Part shown: positions 1 to 12,300 of the stretch, piece by piece
Position numbering within the stretch: position 1 is the stretch's first letter
Layout of the letters: each line of letters begins with the position of its first letter
Origin: Medicago truncatula
Lineage: Eukaryota > Streptophyta > Magnoliopsida > Fabales > Fabaceae
Reading direction: 5' to 3'
DNA length: 64,000 nt
NCBI RefSeq assembly: GCF_003473485.1
Contig: NC_053042.1
Location: 4,363,501-4,427,500, forward strand
Position numbers and translations under genes: made by a program
The notes under the pieces: generated by a model
Databases searched by the model: none
Seen by the model: the letters and a program-made list of their open reading frames with translations, nothing else
What the model was told of the DNA's origin: nothing

Positions 1-538
1 ATTTTTTTAAAAAGAGAAAAGTCATTAATTATATGTAAAAACTAAAAATAAAAGTGAATAAATAATTCTATATAGAAAAAAGAGACGAATCTCGACCATA
101 TGTTTTTAGGTAAATCATATTGATAATGAATATTTAAACTAGATATAATACAATTATAATGTATTGTCTATCATCTAGACCATCAATTGAATCATATGTG
201 TAAATAGAACGAGTAAAATAATACTCGCTCCGTTTTATAATACATGTTCAATTTTTGCAATGTACACTATTTACTTGACTTACTTTGATAATGTTTTTTA
301 ACTAATGTATAAATATAAATATTAGCATGTAAGATGTTTGATTTGTTTCGACAAATATTTTCAAAATATTAATTTTTTTAATTTTTTTACTTTAGATAAT
401 TAAAGATATTAACGATTAAAATTGTGCATTGGCATATGTGAAGTAGTTGACTTGTCATTGAGATACACCTTATTGTTTATCATTATGAATAATTTTACAC
501 TGACATTTAATATAATACTACGATTATTTTCATGTCAC
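1..538. other. AT-rich intergenic sequence
   Basis: No gene is visible. The stretch is AT-rich. Near 222-300 there is a short block resembling one end of a Stowaway-type MITE (CTCGCTCCGTTTTATAATAC), but no matching second end was found. Confidence 0.5.
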
Positions 539-549
539 ACATTATGAAA

Positions 550-635
550 GTCCTCGTAAACTTAGTTTAGTTGGTATGGACAATGCATAATATATGCAAG
601 ATCCGGAGTTCAAATCCCGATCCAAAAAAAAAAAA
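550..635 (+). mobile_element. tRNA-derived SINE with target-site duplication
   Basis: This is a short tRNA-like sequence ending in an A-run at about 623-636. An A-box-like TTAGTTTAGTTGG lies near 570 and a B-box-like GAGTTCAAATCCC near 606. It is flanked by identical 11-bp direct repeats ACATTATGAAA at 539-549 and 636-646. That is the signature of LINE-mediated SINE insertion. The unbroken flanking repeat suggests a fairly recent event. It is too short, and its acceptor-stem pairing too poor, to be a functional tRNA gene. Confidence 0.8.
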
Positions 636-859
636 ACATTATGAAAATATATGATTCGAACTAGATAATGAGTTTGGCTCCGTGGAAGATGGTCGAGCAA
701 CACTTCGTATGCGTTTATGAATGGTCGATGATATAACAATTATATACTTTCACCTTTGTCACATTCTTGCTCTTGACATTACTATCTTTGCTTTGACCGT
801 TGACTGGTTTGAGTTTTTAATAGATTGGACTCTGGTCAAGTCTTGAAAAATACCATTAT

Positions 860-958
860 CAAAATTGGGAAAATGTGAAAAAAATATTTTTCAATCTTTT
901 GACTAAAAACCAAAATTGGGGAAATGTGGAAAAATATTTTTCGATCTTTTGACTAGAA
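860..958. repeat. Two-copy tandem repeat (about 49 bp)
   Basis: Two neighbouring near-identical units each contain AAAATTGGG(A/G)AAATGTG followed by an AATATTTTTC run and ATCTTTTGACTA. This is a simple local duplication in the promoter-distal region of the CHUP1-like gene. Confidence 0.65.
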
Positions 959-1007
959 AAAAATAATTTTTTATTCAATGTTAATGTAAAATAATTTTGC
1001 AACTTAC

Positions 1008-1102
1008 TACTCCGTCCGGTTTTAAGCAAAAGTGAAAATATATTTGGTCTTAATTGTTTAAATACATTTTGATTTTTGCTTATACTCCTTAAAAACCGGA
1101 AT
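1008..1102. mobile_element. Stowaway-like MITE
   Basis: The left end reads CTCCGTCCGGTTTTAAGCAA. The right end, read in reverse complement, gives ATTCCGGTTTTTAAGGAGTA. These form imperfect terminal inverted repeats of the CTCCGTCCG type that is typical of plant Stowaway/Tc1-mariner MITEs. The element is under 100 bp and has no coding capacity. The exact ends and the TA target duplication are not certain. Confidence 0.5.
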
Positions 1103-1518
1103 ATTTAAAAAATAATTTTATTTTATTTTTAAAATATTAGTAGTATTTTTTATTTTTTCATTTGAGTTAGTAAAAAAAACTTTTTCATTTAATAGAAAGG
1201 TCAACTTTTATAGCACGAACATAACATTACATGACAAAGTGGTCCCCACAAAAAACAAAAAACAGACCGTTGCATTTCCATATTCCTAGATTTTATACCT
1301 CGAATTCCTCAAACATTTCATTGTTGTCTCTCTCACCTTTCTATTCTCTTTCCAACATTTCAAATTTCAAACTTTCAAAATCCCTCACAAGAAAAAACCT
1401 CTTACATCATCATCATCATCATCAATAACAAAACCCCCAAATCCAACATTGTTGTTCTGTTCTTACAACACAACATAAACCTTAAACTTCTCAAAACACT
1501 GTTCCACAGTGTTTCAGT

Positions 1519-4500
1519 ATGAAGGAAGAAATTCATAACAACCCATCAGAAAATAAGACCAAAGTTTCAAAATTTTCTGATCAAAATCAACCACCAAAGC
1601 TTCAAACAACAAAAACAACCAACCCCAACAACAATAATCATTCAAAACCAAGGTTATGGGGTGCACACATTGTAAAAGGTTTTTCAGCTGACAAAAAAAC
1701 CAAACAACTTCCGACAAAAAAACAACAAAATACAACAACAATAACAACCTCGGATGTTGTTACTAACCAGAAAAACGTTAACCCTTTCGTTCCACCTCAT
1801 TCAAGAGTGAAAAGATCGTTAATGGGTGATTTGTCATGTTCTCAGGTTCATCCACATGCTTTTCCAACACATAGGAGACAATCTTCAACTGATTTGTTCA
1901 CGGAGTTAGATCATATGAGAAGCTTGTTACAAGAGTCTAAGGAGAGAGAGGCCAAGTTGAATGCTGAGTTGGTTGAGTGTAGGAAGAATCAGAGTGAGGT
2001 TGATGAGCTTGTGAAGAAAGTTGCTTTGTTGGAAGAAGAGAAAAGTGGTCTTTCTGAGCAATTGGTTGCATTGAGTAGGAGCTGTGGATTGGAGAGACAA
2101 GAGGAAGATAAGGATGGTTCAACGCAGAATCTTGAGCTTGAAGTTGTTGAGCTGAGAAGGTTGAATAAAGAGTTGCATATGCAGAAGAGGAACCTTACTT
2201 GTAGGCTTTCTTCTATGGAGTCTCAGTTGTCTTGTTCTGACAACTCTTCAGAGGTATTTTTTTTTTTGTTGCAATTTGGTGATTTATTTTATTGAACACG
2301 GTTTTTTTTTCTTCTTGAAGGTTGTTTGGTTGGAATAGACAATATGAACAAGGTCATGTTTGGATAAACAGCTTAACTATATAAGCGCTTATCATATAAC
2401 TGTTTATATATAAGTCGTTTCTGCAACAAACGATAAAATTAAGTCAAAATCTTTTCATTTGAGCTCTAAGTTGTTTTAAAAAGCTATCACAAGTGCTTTT
2501 AGAAATAAGCTTATTTATATGTCATAAGCTCTTTCCATATGCTCTCCCTAACGGTGTCACAAGTGTTTATGTCAAAACTCAATCCAAACATGTCCAAGGT
2601 GTATATACAAATTACAACAGAGGAGGAGAGTACACTTGTATCACCTTATTTGATTTTTTTTATAAGTGAATTGATGTTTTTTAATCAGTAATTCACTATT
2701 GATGCATCTAGATTCATTACTAAGCCTATGGAGAAAGAAATTCATCTTAGATTCCAAATTTATTTTTATAATTGAATTGTTTTTGGTTGCATGTTTTTCT
2801 CTTCTTAAGCTTACTTGGATCAGCTTCTAGCTTGTTAAAGCTTCTCAATTACATTAAATTTATGTTTCTTCCCTTAAAAAAAAGCCTCTATAAGCTTCTG
2901 AAGTATAGTTATTTATGGAGAAATTTACGAAAGTTATAAAAAATGGAAATGCAGAAACTAACTTCAACTTATTGTTTTGCACAGTTATTGTTTAGATTTT
3001 ATTCGTATGTTTTTACAAGTGATTATTGAGAATTTATCCAAATTACAAATTGGCTTTTAACTTAGGTTAGTGTATGTTTTGTTAGTTACTTTTATATGTT
3101 CTTTTAACTTTTAGTTTTAACAACAATTTTCTCAAACTTAGGGTAAAAGCTTCTTTCTGTCTCACTTTTGTTTTTTCTGAATGCTGATTCCCATTTTTTC
3201 TCTCCATACTGTCCTTTTGCGATATGATCAGAGTGACATTGTTGCCAAATTTAAAGCCGAGGCATCACTGCTCCGGCTCACAAACGAAGACCTAAGCAAA
3301 CAAGTAGAAGGTTTACAAACAAGCAGATTAAATGAGGTGGAGGAGCTAGCTTATTTGAGGTGGGTGAATTCGTGTTTAAGAACTGAGTTAAAGAATACAT
3401 GCTCAACATTGGATTCTGATAAGCTATCTAGCCCTCAATCCGTTGTGAGTAGCAGCGGAGATTCTATTAGTTCTTTCTCTGATCAATGTGGTAGTGCAAA
3501 TAGCTTCAATTTGGTTAAGAAGCCGAAAAAGTGGCCAATAACTAGTAGTGATCAGTTGTCACAAGTAGAGTGTACAAATAATAGTATCATTGACAAAAAT
3601 TGGATTGAATCGATTTCGGAGGGAAGCAACAGAAGAAGACATTCAATTAGTGGTTCCAATAGCTCAGAGGAAGAGGTTTCTGTATTGAGTAAAAGAAGAC
3701 AATCTAATTGTTTTGATTCTTTTGAATGTTTAAAAGAAATCGAAAAGGAATCGGTGCCAATGCCATTATTTGTTCAACAATGTGCTTTGGAGAAGAGGGC
3801 ATTAAGGATTCCAAATCCACCTCCAAGACCTTCATGTTCTATTTCTAGCAAAACAAAACAAGAATGTTCAGCTCAAGTTCAACCTCCTCCACCTCCACCA
3901 CCGCCACCACCTCCTATGAGTTTTGCATCGAGAGGTAACACGGCGATGGTAAAACGAGCACCACAAGTGGTGGAATTGTACCATTCACTCATGAAGAGAG
4001 ATTCTAGAAGGGATTCTTCAAGTGGAGGACTCTCTGATGCTCCAGATGTTGCAGATGTTCGTAGCAGCATGATTGGAGAAATCGAGAACCGTTCGTCACA
4101 TTTACTTGCTGTGAGTAGTTTTACACCTTATGTATCCAACTTTATTGAAGCCGTTGTATTTATACTGGTGAATGGTCTCCATGATATCTTGAATACTAAT
4201 ACCTATTTCATGAACATCTTGAATATTAATATCTATTTCTTAAGATACAGATAAAGGCTGAATATTAATATCTATTTCTTAACATACAGATAAAGGCAGA
4301 TATTGAAACACAAGGAGAATTTGTAAATTCATTGATTAGAGAGGTGAACGATGCGGTTTATGAGAACATAGATGATGTAGTGGCATTTGTGAAGTGGCTT
4401 GATGATGAACTTGGCTTCCTTGTAAGTTTCTTTGTGCTTGTAATAACATGTGTAGCATGAAATTGTGCCATGTAAAGACTTACTGTATCATTTTTGCTTC

Positions 4501-6285
4501 CTTATCCATCACAGAATTATAGTATGTGACTATTATTTTACATGAGATCAAGAAGATTCATTTCTGTTAATGCTAATAAAATTTATTATTGTTGCGTATA
4601 TATTATTTCTTAGGTGGATGAAAGGGCTGTCCTTAAGCATTTTGATTGGCCAGAGAAGAAAGCTGACACATTAAGAGAAGCAGCATTTGGATATCAAGAT
4701 TTGAAAAAATTGGAATCAGAAGTTTCCTCCTACAAGGATGATCCCCGGCTACCTTGTGATATTGCTCTAAAGAAAATGGTTGCATTATCAGAAAAGTAAG
4801 CTACTCAGATATCTCTGAAAGTGCTTTGTGATTTTATAGTTTCATGTTACATGACACTTTTGTTATTTGTGTTTCATTGTAGGATGGAACGTACGGTTTA
4901 TACACTTCTCCGCACGAGGGATTCACTGATGAGAAATTGCAAGGAGTTTCAAATTCCTGTAGAATGGATGCTTGATAATGGAATTATTGGCAAGGTATAC
5001 CATAAGGCTTGATAATAATGCCATAATGCCATTGCATCACTATGATAGCAGAACATATAAGTTGATACTTGTTTGACCGACTGTTTTTTCATCCAATAAC
5101 AAAAACATGTTTCTTTTGGATTGTGCTAATTGTTTCCTAAAGAGTTGATAAGAAAAAAAAAGCATGTTATTTATCGATATATGAAGGATTATACTGGCTT
5201 TGTAGTATCCTATGACTATTCTGGAAACTTGATACAACTTGTCATAACATTGGATTCAACAATTTTTTGTAGATAAAACTAGGATCAGTTAAATTGGCCA
5301 AAAAGTATATGAAAAGGGTAGCCATTGAAGTTCAAACAAAGTCAGCATTTGATAAAGATCCTGCAATGGATTATATGGTTCTCCAAGGAGTGAGATTTGC
5401 TTTCAGAATCCATCAGGTATTTCCCATATAATATACTCCAGTATCTTTGTCCATGCTTTTAGGTTGGTGCCTCCAATGTAAATTGATGTTTCTTCTCTCT
5501 TAAGATTAAATGCAAATTTTATTAGTTAGCTCTCTCTGGTATACTCAAATCACAACAGTGTCATGCTACCGGACCTTTCTAGAATCACTGAACAGCCTAA
5601 AAGATAAATATGTCATATTGACCAAGGGCAGATCCACATTATTATAGGGTTTTGCCTCACCTAGGATTGTTCATGAATCGTTTCAAATCTAAATTATTAT
5701 ACAAGGATTATGCCTCGCCTAGGATTGTTCATGGTTCGGTTCAAACTGTACTGAACTGTTATAACACTTTAGTAAAACTGAACCGAATCATTAATGATTT
5801 GTTCCAAACCAAACTGGTATAGAGGCTCGGTACATCAGTTCTGTGCTTACAAACCAAACTGTTCTTTTTTTGAATTGTGTTGATTATTTTTTAACCAACC
5901 TGTACCAAATTGCTATTACTAATAACTGATAATTAGGAATGTTGAAAAAAAAAAAAAAACTAAAACTGAACTCAATTGTGAATATTATATGACCATTAAA
6001 AAAAAAAACATTAAACCAAACTGCATCAAGAAGAATCAAACTGTGAGTTGCAGTTTTTTTTTGTTTTTTGGTGTGGTTGGTTTAACGGTTCAATCCAATT
6101 TTTGTTTTTTTAACAGTCCTAGCCAGAACATAAATTTCCTGAACCTGTCTTTGTTATTAACTACTAAATATGCAGCAAGATGTAATTTTGATTTGTTAAT
6201 GCAGTTTGCAGGAGGGTTTGATGCAGAAACAATGCATGCATTTGAGGAACTTCGCAATCTTGCTTCTCTACTTAACAAGACATAA
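1519..6285 (+). CDS. IPGA1: CHUP1-like protein (IPGA1/At4g18570 type)
   Basis: Seven exons join in frame: 1519-2253, 3232-4110, 4290-4421, 4614-4795, 4883-4994, 5273-5416, 6205-6285. The product is 754 aa. An Asn/Thr/Lys-rich, disordered N-terminus is followed by coiled coil (about residues 120-290), a Ser-rich linker, a poly-Pro run near 463-474 that is a likely profilin/actin-binding feature, and the conserved C-terminal CHUP1 domain (about 480-754). The C-terminus FAFRIHQ-FAGGFDAETM-HAFEELRNLA is the hallmark of the At4g18570 subgroup. No CHUP1 N-terminal membrane anchor is seen. Family members link to microtubules or actin: IPGA1 affects anisotropic petal cell growth, and CHUP1 itself positions chloroplasts. 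Assignment to IPGA1 rather than another CHUP1-like paralog is from memory of the sequences. The ATG at 1519 opens a long frame after a pyrimidine-rich 5' UTR. The acceptor of exon 3 sits in a tandem duplication (see findings). Confidence 0.9.
2352..2595. mobile_element. MITE-like element in intron 1 of the CHUP1-like gene
   Basis: The left end TCATGTTTGGATAAACAGCT and the right end (reverse complement GGACATGTTTGGATTGAGTT) form a loose inverted repeat around an interior rich in ATAAGC/GCTTAT motifs. Similar ATAAGC-rich blocks occur at about 36590-36905 and 61640-61930. It is non-coding. No convincing target duplication was found, so the superfamily is left open. Confidence 0.45.
4191..4298 (+). 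repeat. Tandem duplication across a 3' splice site
   Basis: Two 39-bp units, 4221-4259 and 4260-4298, differ at only two positions. Each carries a complete acceptor (pyrimidine-rich tract, then ACAG) followed by ATAAAGGC. A third, more diverged partial unit precedes them at 4191-4220. The second acceptor (exon starts at 4290) keeps the reading frame open. The first (exon would start at 4251) runs into TAA after five codons. Confidence 0.85.
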
Positions 6286-6927
6286 AGAGAATGATGAGTT
6301 CATTTCCAGCTTACCATCTCAGTAAGCCATATACTATGATTGGATTACATTTTTCATAGGTGCAATCTGGATTGGATTAGTTTTGTATTTGGTCTATGAT
6401 TGCACTACATTTTGGTACTAAGAGATTGGCAAGATTTTGTTGTATATTAGATATAACCGGGGAATTTTGGGAGAGAACAAATGTAATATCATTCAAATAG
6501 CAAGAACAACTTCAAAATCAAATTATGCTGTGTAACTTAATAAAACAATGAAGAAAAATTTATTATGTGGTACAAAGTGATTCCCTACCATTTTGATTAA
6601 ACTAATTTACTGAAATTTACAGTGCAAGTTGCAATGATGTAATGACCAATATGAAGCATGCAGATATATTATAAATCAAGCAAAATGAAAATCTGCTTTG
6701 TGCATTGTATTGACTTTGGACATGAAAAAAGTATACGCAAAATGATTCAATTTCAGGCTGTATCTGAAACTTTTGTGAGGATAAAGAAAACTCCTTGATT
6801 CATTTTTAAGGAAATGGCGACGGCGCGAAAAATAGTCAAAAGCTATAAATTCCACGCATGAATTATGCTATGGAGATAGATACATACTACTTTTGCCATG
6901 ATAAACGGGCTTTGTCTTGCAAGACAT
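6286..6927. other. 3' flank of the CHUP1-like gene
   Basis: AT-rich sequence that probably includes the 3' UTR; an AATAAAACAATG-type polyadenylation signal is plausible near 6538. No further gene or recognisable repeat was seen. Confidence 0.4.
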
Positions 6928-6930
6928 TTA

Positions 6931-7274
6931 GAACATCTCCAACGAAGTGTCATAAAAATTTCATCTTAATTTTTTTGGTTCATTGGAGGAACCATGATGC
7001 GACAAAATGGATAACGTATAAATTGTTTTTTTTTTTTTTTTAAGGAACGTATAAATTGTTAAGTATTTTAAATAAGATATGATATCATGGAATAATATTG
7101 GATTAAAATATAAAATAAAAACATGGGTTGTTTAAGAATTATATAATTTTTTTTACTATTGGAGCAAAATGGATATGAGTTTCATAAGTATGATGTGGCA
7201 TTGAAGGACCATTGTTTTAGTTGTGTATGAAATTCAAAGTAGGTTCCATAAAAAAATGACCGTTAAAGATGCTT
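6931..7274. mobile_element. Tourist-like (PIF/Harbinger) MITE
   Basis: The left end reads GAACATCTCCAACG. The right end in reverse complement reads AAGCATCTTTAACGG. Both are flanked by TTA (6928-6930 and 7275-7277), the usual PIF/Harbinger target. The GCATCTCCAAYG-type terminus is common in plant Tourist-like MITEs. It carries no coding sequence. The terminal repeats are imperfect, so the copy is probably old. Confidence 0.55.
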
Positions 7275-7277
7275 TTA

Positions 7278-9330
7278 GGTTGATAAACGCAAAGAGCATA
7301 TCAAACTAGAGCTTTCAATATTGAGTTTCAAACACTATGAAACCGATTTATAACATTTTGTTTTCCATTGTAGCATATTTACGTGACAATCTAAGTTTCA
7401 TTCGAAATTACATAATACCTTATTTAAGCTATCACTCATATGAATATGATGTACCAATAAAATCAGTTGGAATTGGAAAACTTATCTTGTGTGTCTCACA
7501 TATTCTCGGACAAAAATTAATCACGGTTAAATATATAGTCGTGAAAACTTTATAAGATAACATGATAACTCCAATAATATAGTTGAAATTAAGAAAATAA
7601 ATACAAATATAATGACTTTAGTTAGGTTTAGTCTCGAGCATAAAAAAATTAAACCAAAGCATATGTTTATTTTTATAGTGGTGGCCACAAACATGCGTTA
7701 TTTTAAAGCTACAGTAAGATAGCTTCTACATTAACGTAATTTGAAACGCGAAAACAAACAAGCTACACGCTGTTAAACGAGTATTTTGGAGACACTTTTT
7801 ACCATTTCTCTTCTCTAGGAAAACAATAGACCACACTATTACAATTTGTGCATGAACAGACGTGGGATGATAGAAATATTGGTCAATGAATCCGATGGTA
7901 AATATTAAAAGCAGCCCACTAAAATGCAACAACGCCTATACAAATTTCATAACAATTCCCTCAGCTCAAAATGGGACCAATGAGGAATCGTTGGAGATTT
8001 GATGTTGCTAAATTTAACCTTTAATGCAGTGTTTGATAAGAGGAGACAAGAGATATTTTCATGTAGGGATAAGTAAGGTCCGGTTAGTGGAGAAAATAAA
8101 TGAGTAAATATTAGTATTAAATATTCTAGTTGATTGACATGATAAAAGAGGAAGTTGAGGAGGAAACCATTGTAGGACTACCAAAAAAGGAGCTAATGAG
8201 GAAAAACACTTCTTTTATTTTATTGCTTACAGCGAAAGAAACTGATTTTAAAAGTTAATTTTTTTAATATATAAACTAGAAATTCACTTATGAAAAAAGG
8301 AAAAACAAAAAATTGGAGGACATGCACCAACGTTCTCTCAATATCAATAAATAAAGAGGAAATTATGATGAAGAAAAAGAACAATTTTAGTCTTACTTAG
8401 AATATTCTTATACTAATTTTTAAATTGTACTTTATATAAGTATATTTGAGTCAACGTATTTAAGTTATTTCATTAACAAAGTTAAATATAATGGAATATG
8501 AGGTAAGATCACAACAATATAGTAGATCAGATTCAAATATTTATTTAAAATAATAGCGATTACAATTAGTATTTGACATTGTCTTAAAAGAGGTGTCTTC
8601 TGCGTAACAACATACAAATAAAAATAAAATATTTTGCTATATTTTTACTTTCAAATCCTTAAATATTATACCAAAATATAACCTTTAGTTAAGAAAAACA
8701 AGATCTCATACCCATCATCTAAATGTTCTTCTTTTATTTTTATATTATTAATAATTCTAATGAACATTATTGAAGTATTTATTGAAAAACATTCATTGTG
8801 TTACATTTTAAAAATATTCAATATTTTTAATAATAATATTTTACAGGCCATATTAATATCCAATCTTATCTTCTTAGCTTTTCCACCAATCTTTTTAATA
8901 ACTAAGAATATTTTTTGGCCGTATTAATTGCATAGGTTACTTTTAGAGAAACTTACTAACTAAGTTTAATTCTAATATAAATTATTATTATTACCAGCGG
9001 TCAATTTCTTAAAAAAATTATGATATAAAATTAAGAATAGAGAGAACAAAAAAAAAAAAAAAGCGGAAATTGCAATGCGTGAATTAATTAATTAATTAAT
9101 CAATTAAATTGAATAAAACAATTAGAAGTAGAACAAGCAGTAGAACGAGAAAAGGGGAGAAAAAGCACAGAGAAAAAAAGTTTGTAGAAGATTGGAGGGA
9201 ATGAAACCACGAAACAAATTAAGCGGTTAAATTAAGCGAAAAATAATCTCAGAATCGCGTTTTAATCGAGATTCCACGTTTGGTAGAAGTTGAAGTTGAT
9301 GATCCTATTCCAATTCCAATAACCGTCACC
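7278..9330. other. AT-rich intergenic region and SIS8-like promoter/5' UTR
   Basis: No supported gene. The region is highly AT-rich, with an (ATTA)n/(TTAA)n microsatellite near 9083-9110 and an A-run near 9048-9062. The last 200 bp, purine-rich and then more mixed, are probably the 5' UTR of the kinase gene that starts at 9331. Confidence 0.4.
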
Positions 9331-12300
9331 ATGCCTAAAATGAAGCAACTCCTTCGAAAGCTTCATATCGGTGGTGGCGCTCCTACTTCTCCAATCAACA
9401 ATCACAATACAATCGCAAACGCAAACGCAAACGCAAACGTAGCATTGCCACTTTCTCACTCCGATTCTCTCACTACAACTCCTTCTCCTTCGCCATCTCC
9501 TTCTCCGTCTCCGACGGTTGTTCAGAATCCGCGAAACGACGGCGCCGGTGTGAACGACTTTAATCTGTTACAGGAAGAAGAGTTTCAGGTTCAATTAGCG
9601 CTTGCGATTAGTGCTTCTGATTCCGATCCGAAGGATGTTGATGAATCTGCTCAGATCGATGCTGCTAAACAGATCAGCCTTGGCTATTCTGCTTCTCTTA
9701 CGGATACTCCTGCACTTGTTCAGTTTCAATCGCTTCGTTATTGGGTAATATTATTGTTGTTAATTTGAAGTGTAATTGGAGTTAGGGTAGTCAAATTATG
9801 TGTTATGTGTTTGTTTCTTGTTTTGGGAAATGTTTCTGAATTAGGTATTTTGGCTTTTTATGCTTAGTGCTTAGTTAGTTCCATTAATGGTGAAATTATT
9901 AATTTGTTTTGGAACTTTTCTCCTTTTGATTTTGGATACTCTGAATTATGGAATTACTTTAAGTAAATATATGCTTAGTGTAGAATTAATTTTAGACAAC
10001 TGGTGGAGGTGTTCATATTTAGTGTCTGACACGCCTTGAATAGGATTATATCCAGTAGAGCGAATATGTATTTTTAGGCTCTGAAGAAGGACAACTCTAG
10101 CAGCATTAGACATGTCGCAGTGTCCTACATTTGTATGACAAGTGTCGGAAATCTCAAACAGATGTCCTAAAATAATTTATTTATTTATTCTTTGTTCAGA
10201 CGCTCCTTGAATCAGTGTCTGACACCCGTATGACACTCACACGACACGTGTCGGACAACCTGAGACAAGTGTCCCAAAAAAACATTACTTTTAGGTGGAC
10301 ATCCAAGAATATTTATCACTTTCTTGCCAAGTCATAATGTTTATTTTTTTAAAACCTGATTGTGGCTGTCTGTAAGGCCTAGATCAACTGGCAAATGTCG
10401 ATATTGTTAGGTTGTACACCTTCACCTGGGTTCGTACTTGGGACCTCACAGTTCTGTGTGTGAGTTTTAGGTGGTGATTGTCACTTTGTCTACAGATTAA
10501 AAAAACTGACTGTGGCAAGATGGTGAAACGTAGTTAAACGGACGTATACAATTTTTTGCATTGTTTGTGTATAGTTAGTTATTAAACTCGTGAACGATAT
10601 ATTATGAAGGTTACATTTCATTTTGTGTTTGCCGTATCAATATATTTCTTGTTGAAACTTGACTACATCAAGATGAAAAAGGTAATTAGATGTCACCTTA
10701 AAATTTTGCTGCGTTGTTGGGGTATAGTTGTTAAAGTCATAAATGATATACAATACAATGAAGAATGTAGTTGAAAAAATAGATTTTGTTTATATCTGTT
10801 TTGGATGTGCAATTAAGTCTGACTTCTTGCTGTTTATGGACATTTGAACTTGATATATGATGTTGATGATGATGTGTTTTCTTATTTGGCAAAATTGAAA
10901 AACTGGAAGTTATATATTGAGGATGTCTTTTTTGAAGCAGACTGTGTTTTTATCTCTGGCAGAATTATAATGTCATTGCTTATGATGAGAAAGTGATGGA
11001 TGGGTTTTATGATGTCTATGGGATCGATGCAAGTTTAATTGAACGTGGAAAGATGCCATTGTTGGTGGATCTGAAAACTGTGCCCACCTCACGAAATGTT
11101 GATTATGAAGTAATCTCGGTGAACCGTGTTGTTGATGTCGAGCTAAGTCAGCTTGAGGAAAAAGCCCGTGCCTTGTTTGAAGAGTGTTCTGTTACCGAAC
11201 TAGGACTGTTTTTGAGTGGCTTAATCCAGAAACTTGCTGATGTTGTTGTTAATAGAATGGGTGGACCAGTTGGTAGTGCTGATAATATCATGACAAAGTG
11301 GGCTATGAGGAGCCGTGAATTGCGAGATTCTTTAAGAACTGTCGTCCTTCCTCTTGGCTGTCTAGATGTTGGACTTTCACGTCACCGAGCCCTACTTTTT
11401 AAGGTAAGATTTTCTCAATTTATTGCAGATAATTTGTATATACAATTCGGACACTTGAGAGTTGAGACAATCATCCTGTTGTATGTGGAATACATTTTAT
11501 TAATTTTTATGACTCATTTGATTTTTTCTATTCAATTGTGGAGTGTGCATATGATTATCTATTTTTGTAGTTAGTAATGCCTATCATTTGTTCAACAGCA
11601 GAATTCAGATTATATTAAAAGGCAATATATGCAACTAAAGTAAAGTTCCTTTATTTCTCTCTAGTAGAGAACATTTACTTATAGCTTACCTTGAATTTCG
11701 ATTTCATACTTGGTCATTCTCAACCAATTTATTTGATTTCAACTGAAGCTAGTTTCATTCTTCTGATGCTTAGGTACTTGCTGATAGGATTAATATTCCC
11801 TGCATGCTTGTAAAAGGGAGCTATTACACAGGAACCGATGATGGGGCTGTGAATTTGATTAAAGCTGACGATGGAAGGTATTTATCTTTTGGTAGAATGT
11901 TGATTCCCTTTTTAAATGTTGCTTTGAAGGGAGTTTAATTCAATGAACATTTTTAATTAGCCTCTCCTCTTGCATAGTTGATGAATGATGGCAATTGGCA
12001 TGTATTCTCTTGAGTCGGAAACTCTTCTGTATACTTCTTCGTAATGATAGTCTGGACTCCTGAGGCAGAGATTCCAAAAGCAGTTTTATTTCGCAATTTT
12101 ATTTTGTATTTCTAATCCTTTCAAAACTCTTCCTGTCATTTGAGATGGAGAATTGGCCCACGTTTATAAAGTTAATGAGTATATAAAGTTGTTAACTTAA
12201 ATTAAGTATAGGATTTTGAGGTAAATATGATTTAGGATGTACGAGAACAATCATTTAATTTATAGATTGTTGTAGTTTATTAATTGCAATTTTTACTTTG

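Noticed and set aside
550-622. Possible tRNA gene (A- and B-box-like motifs)
   Set aside because: The sequence has an A-tail and target-site duplication and cannot form a full cloverleaf; it is a SINE head.
9280-9330. Upstream extension of the SIS8-like protein (VEVEVDD...)
   Set aside because: It has no ATG in frame. The family start [15 protein letters not shown] begins at 9331 with a good context.
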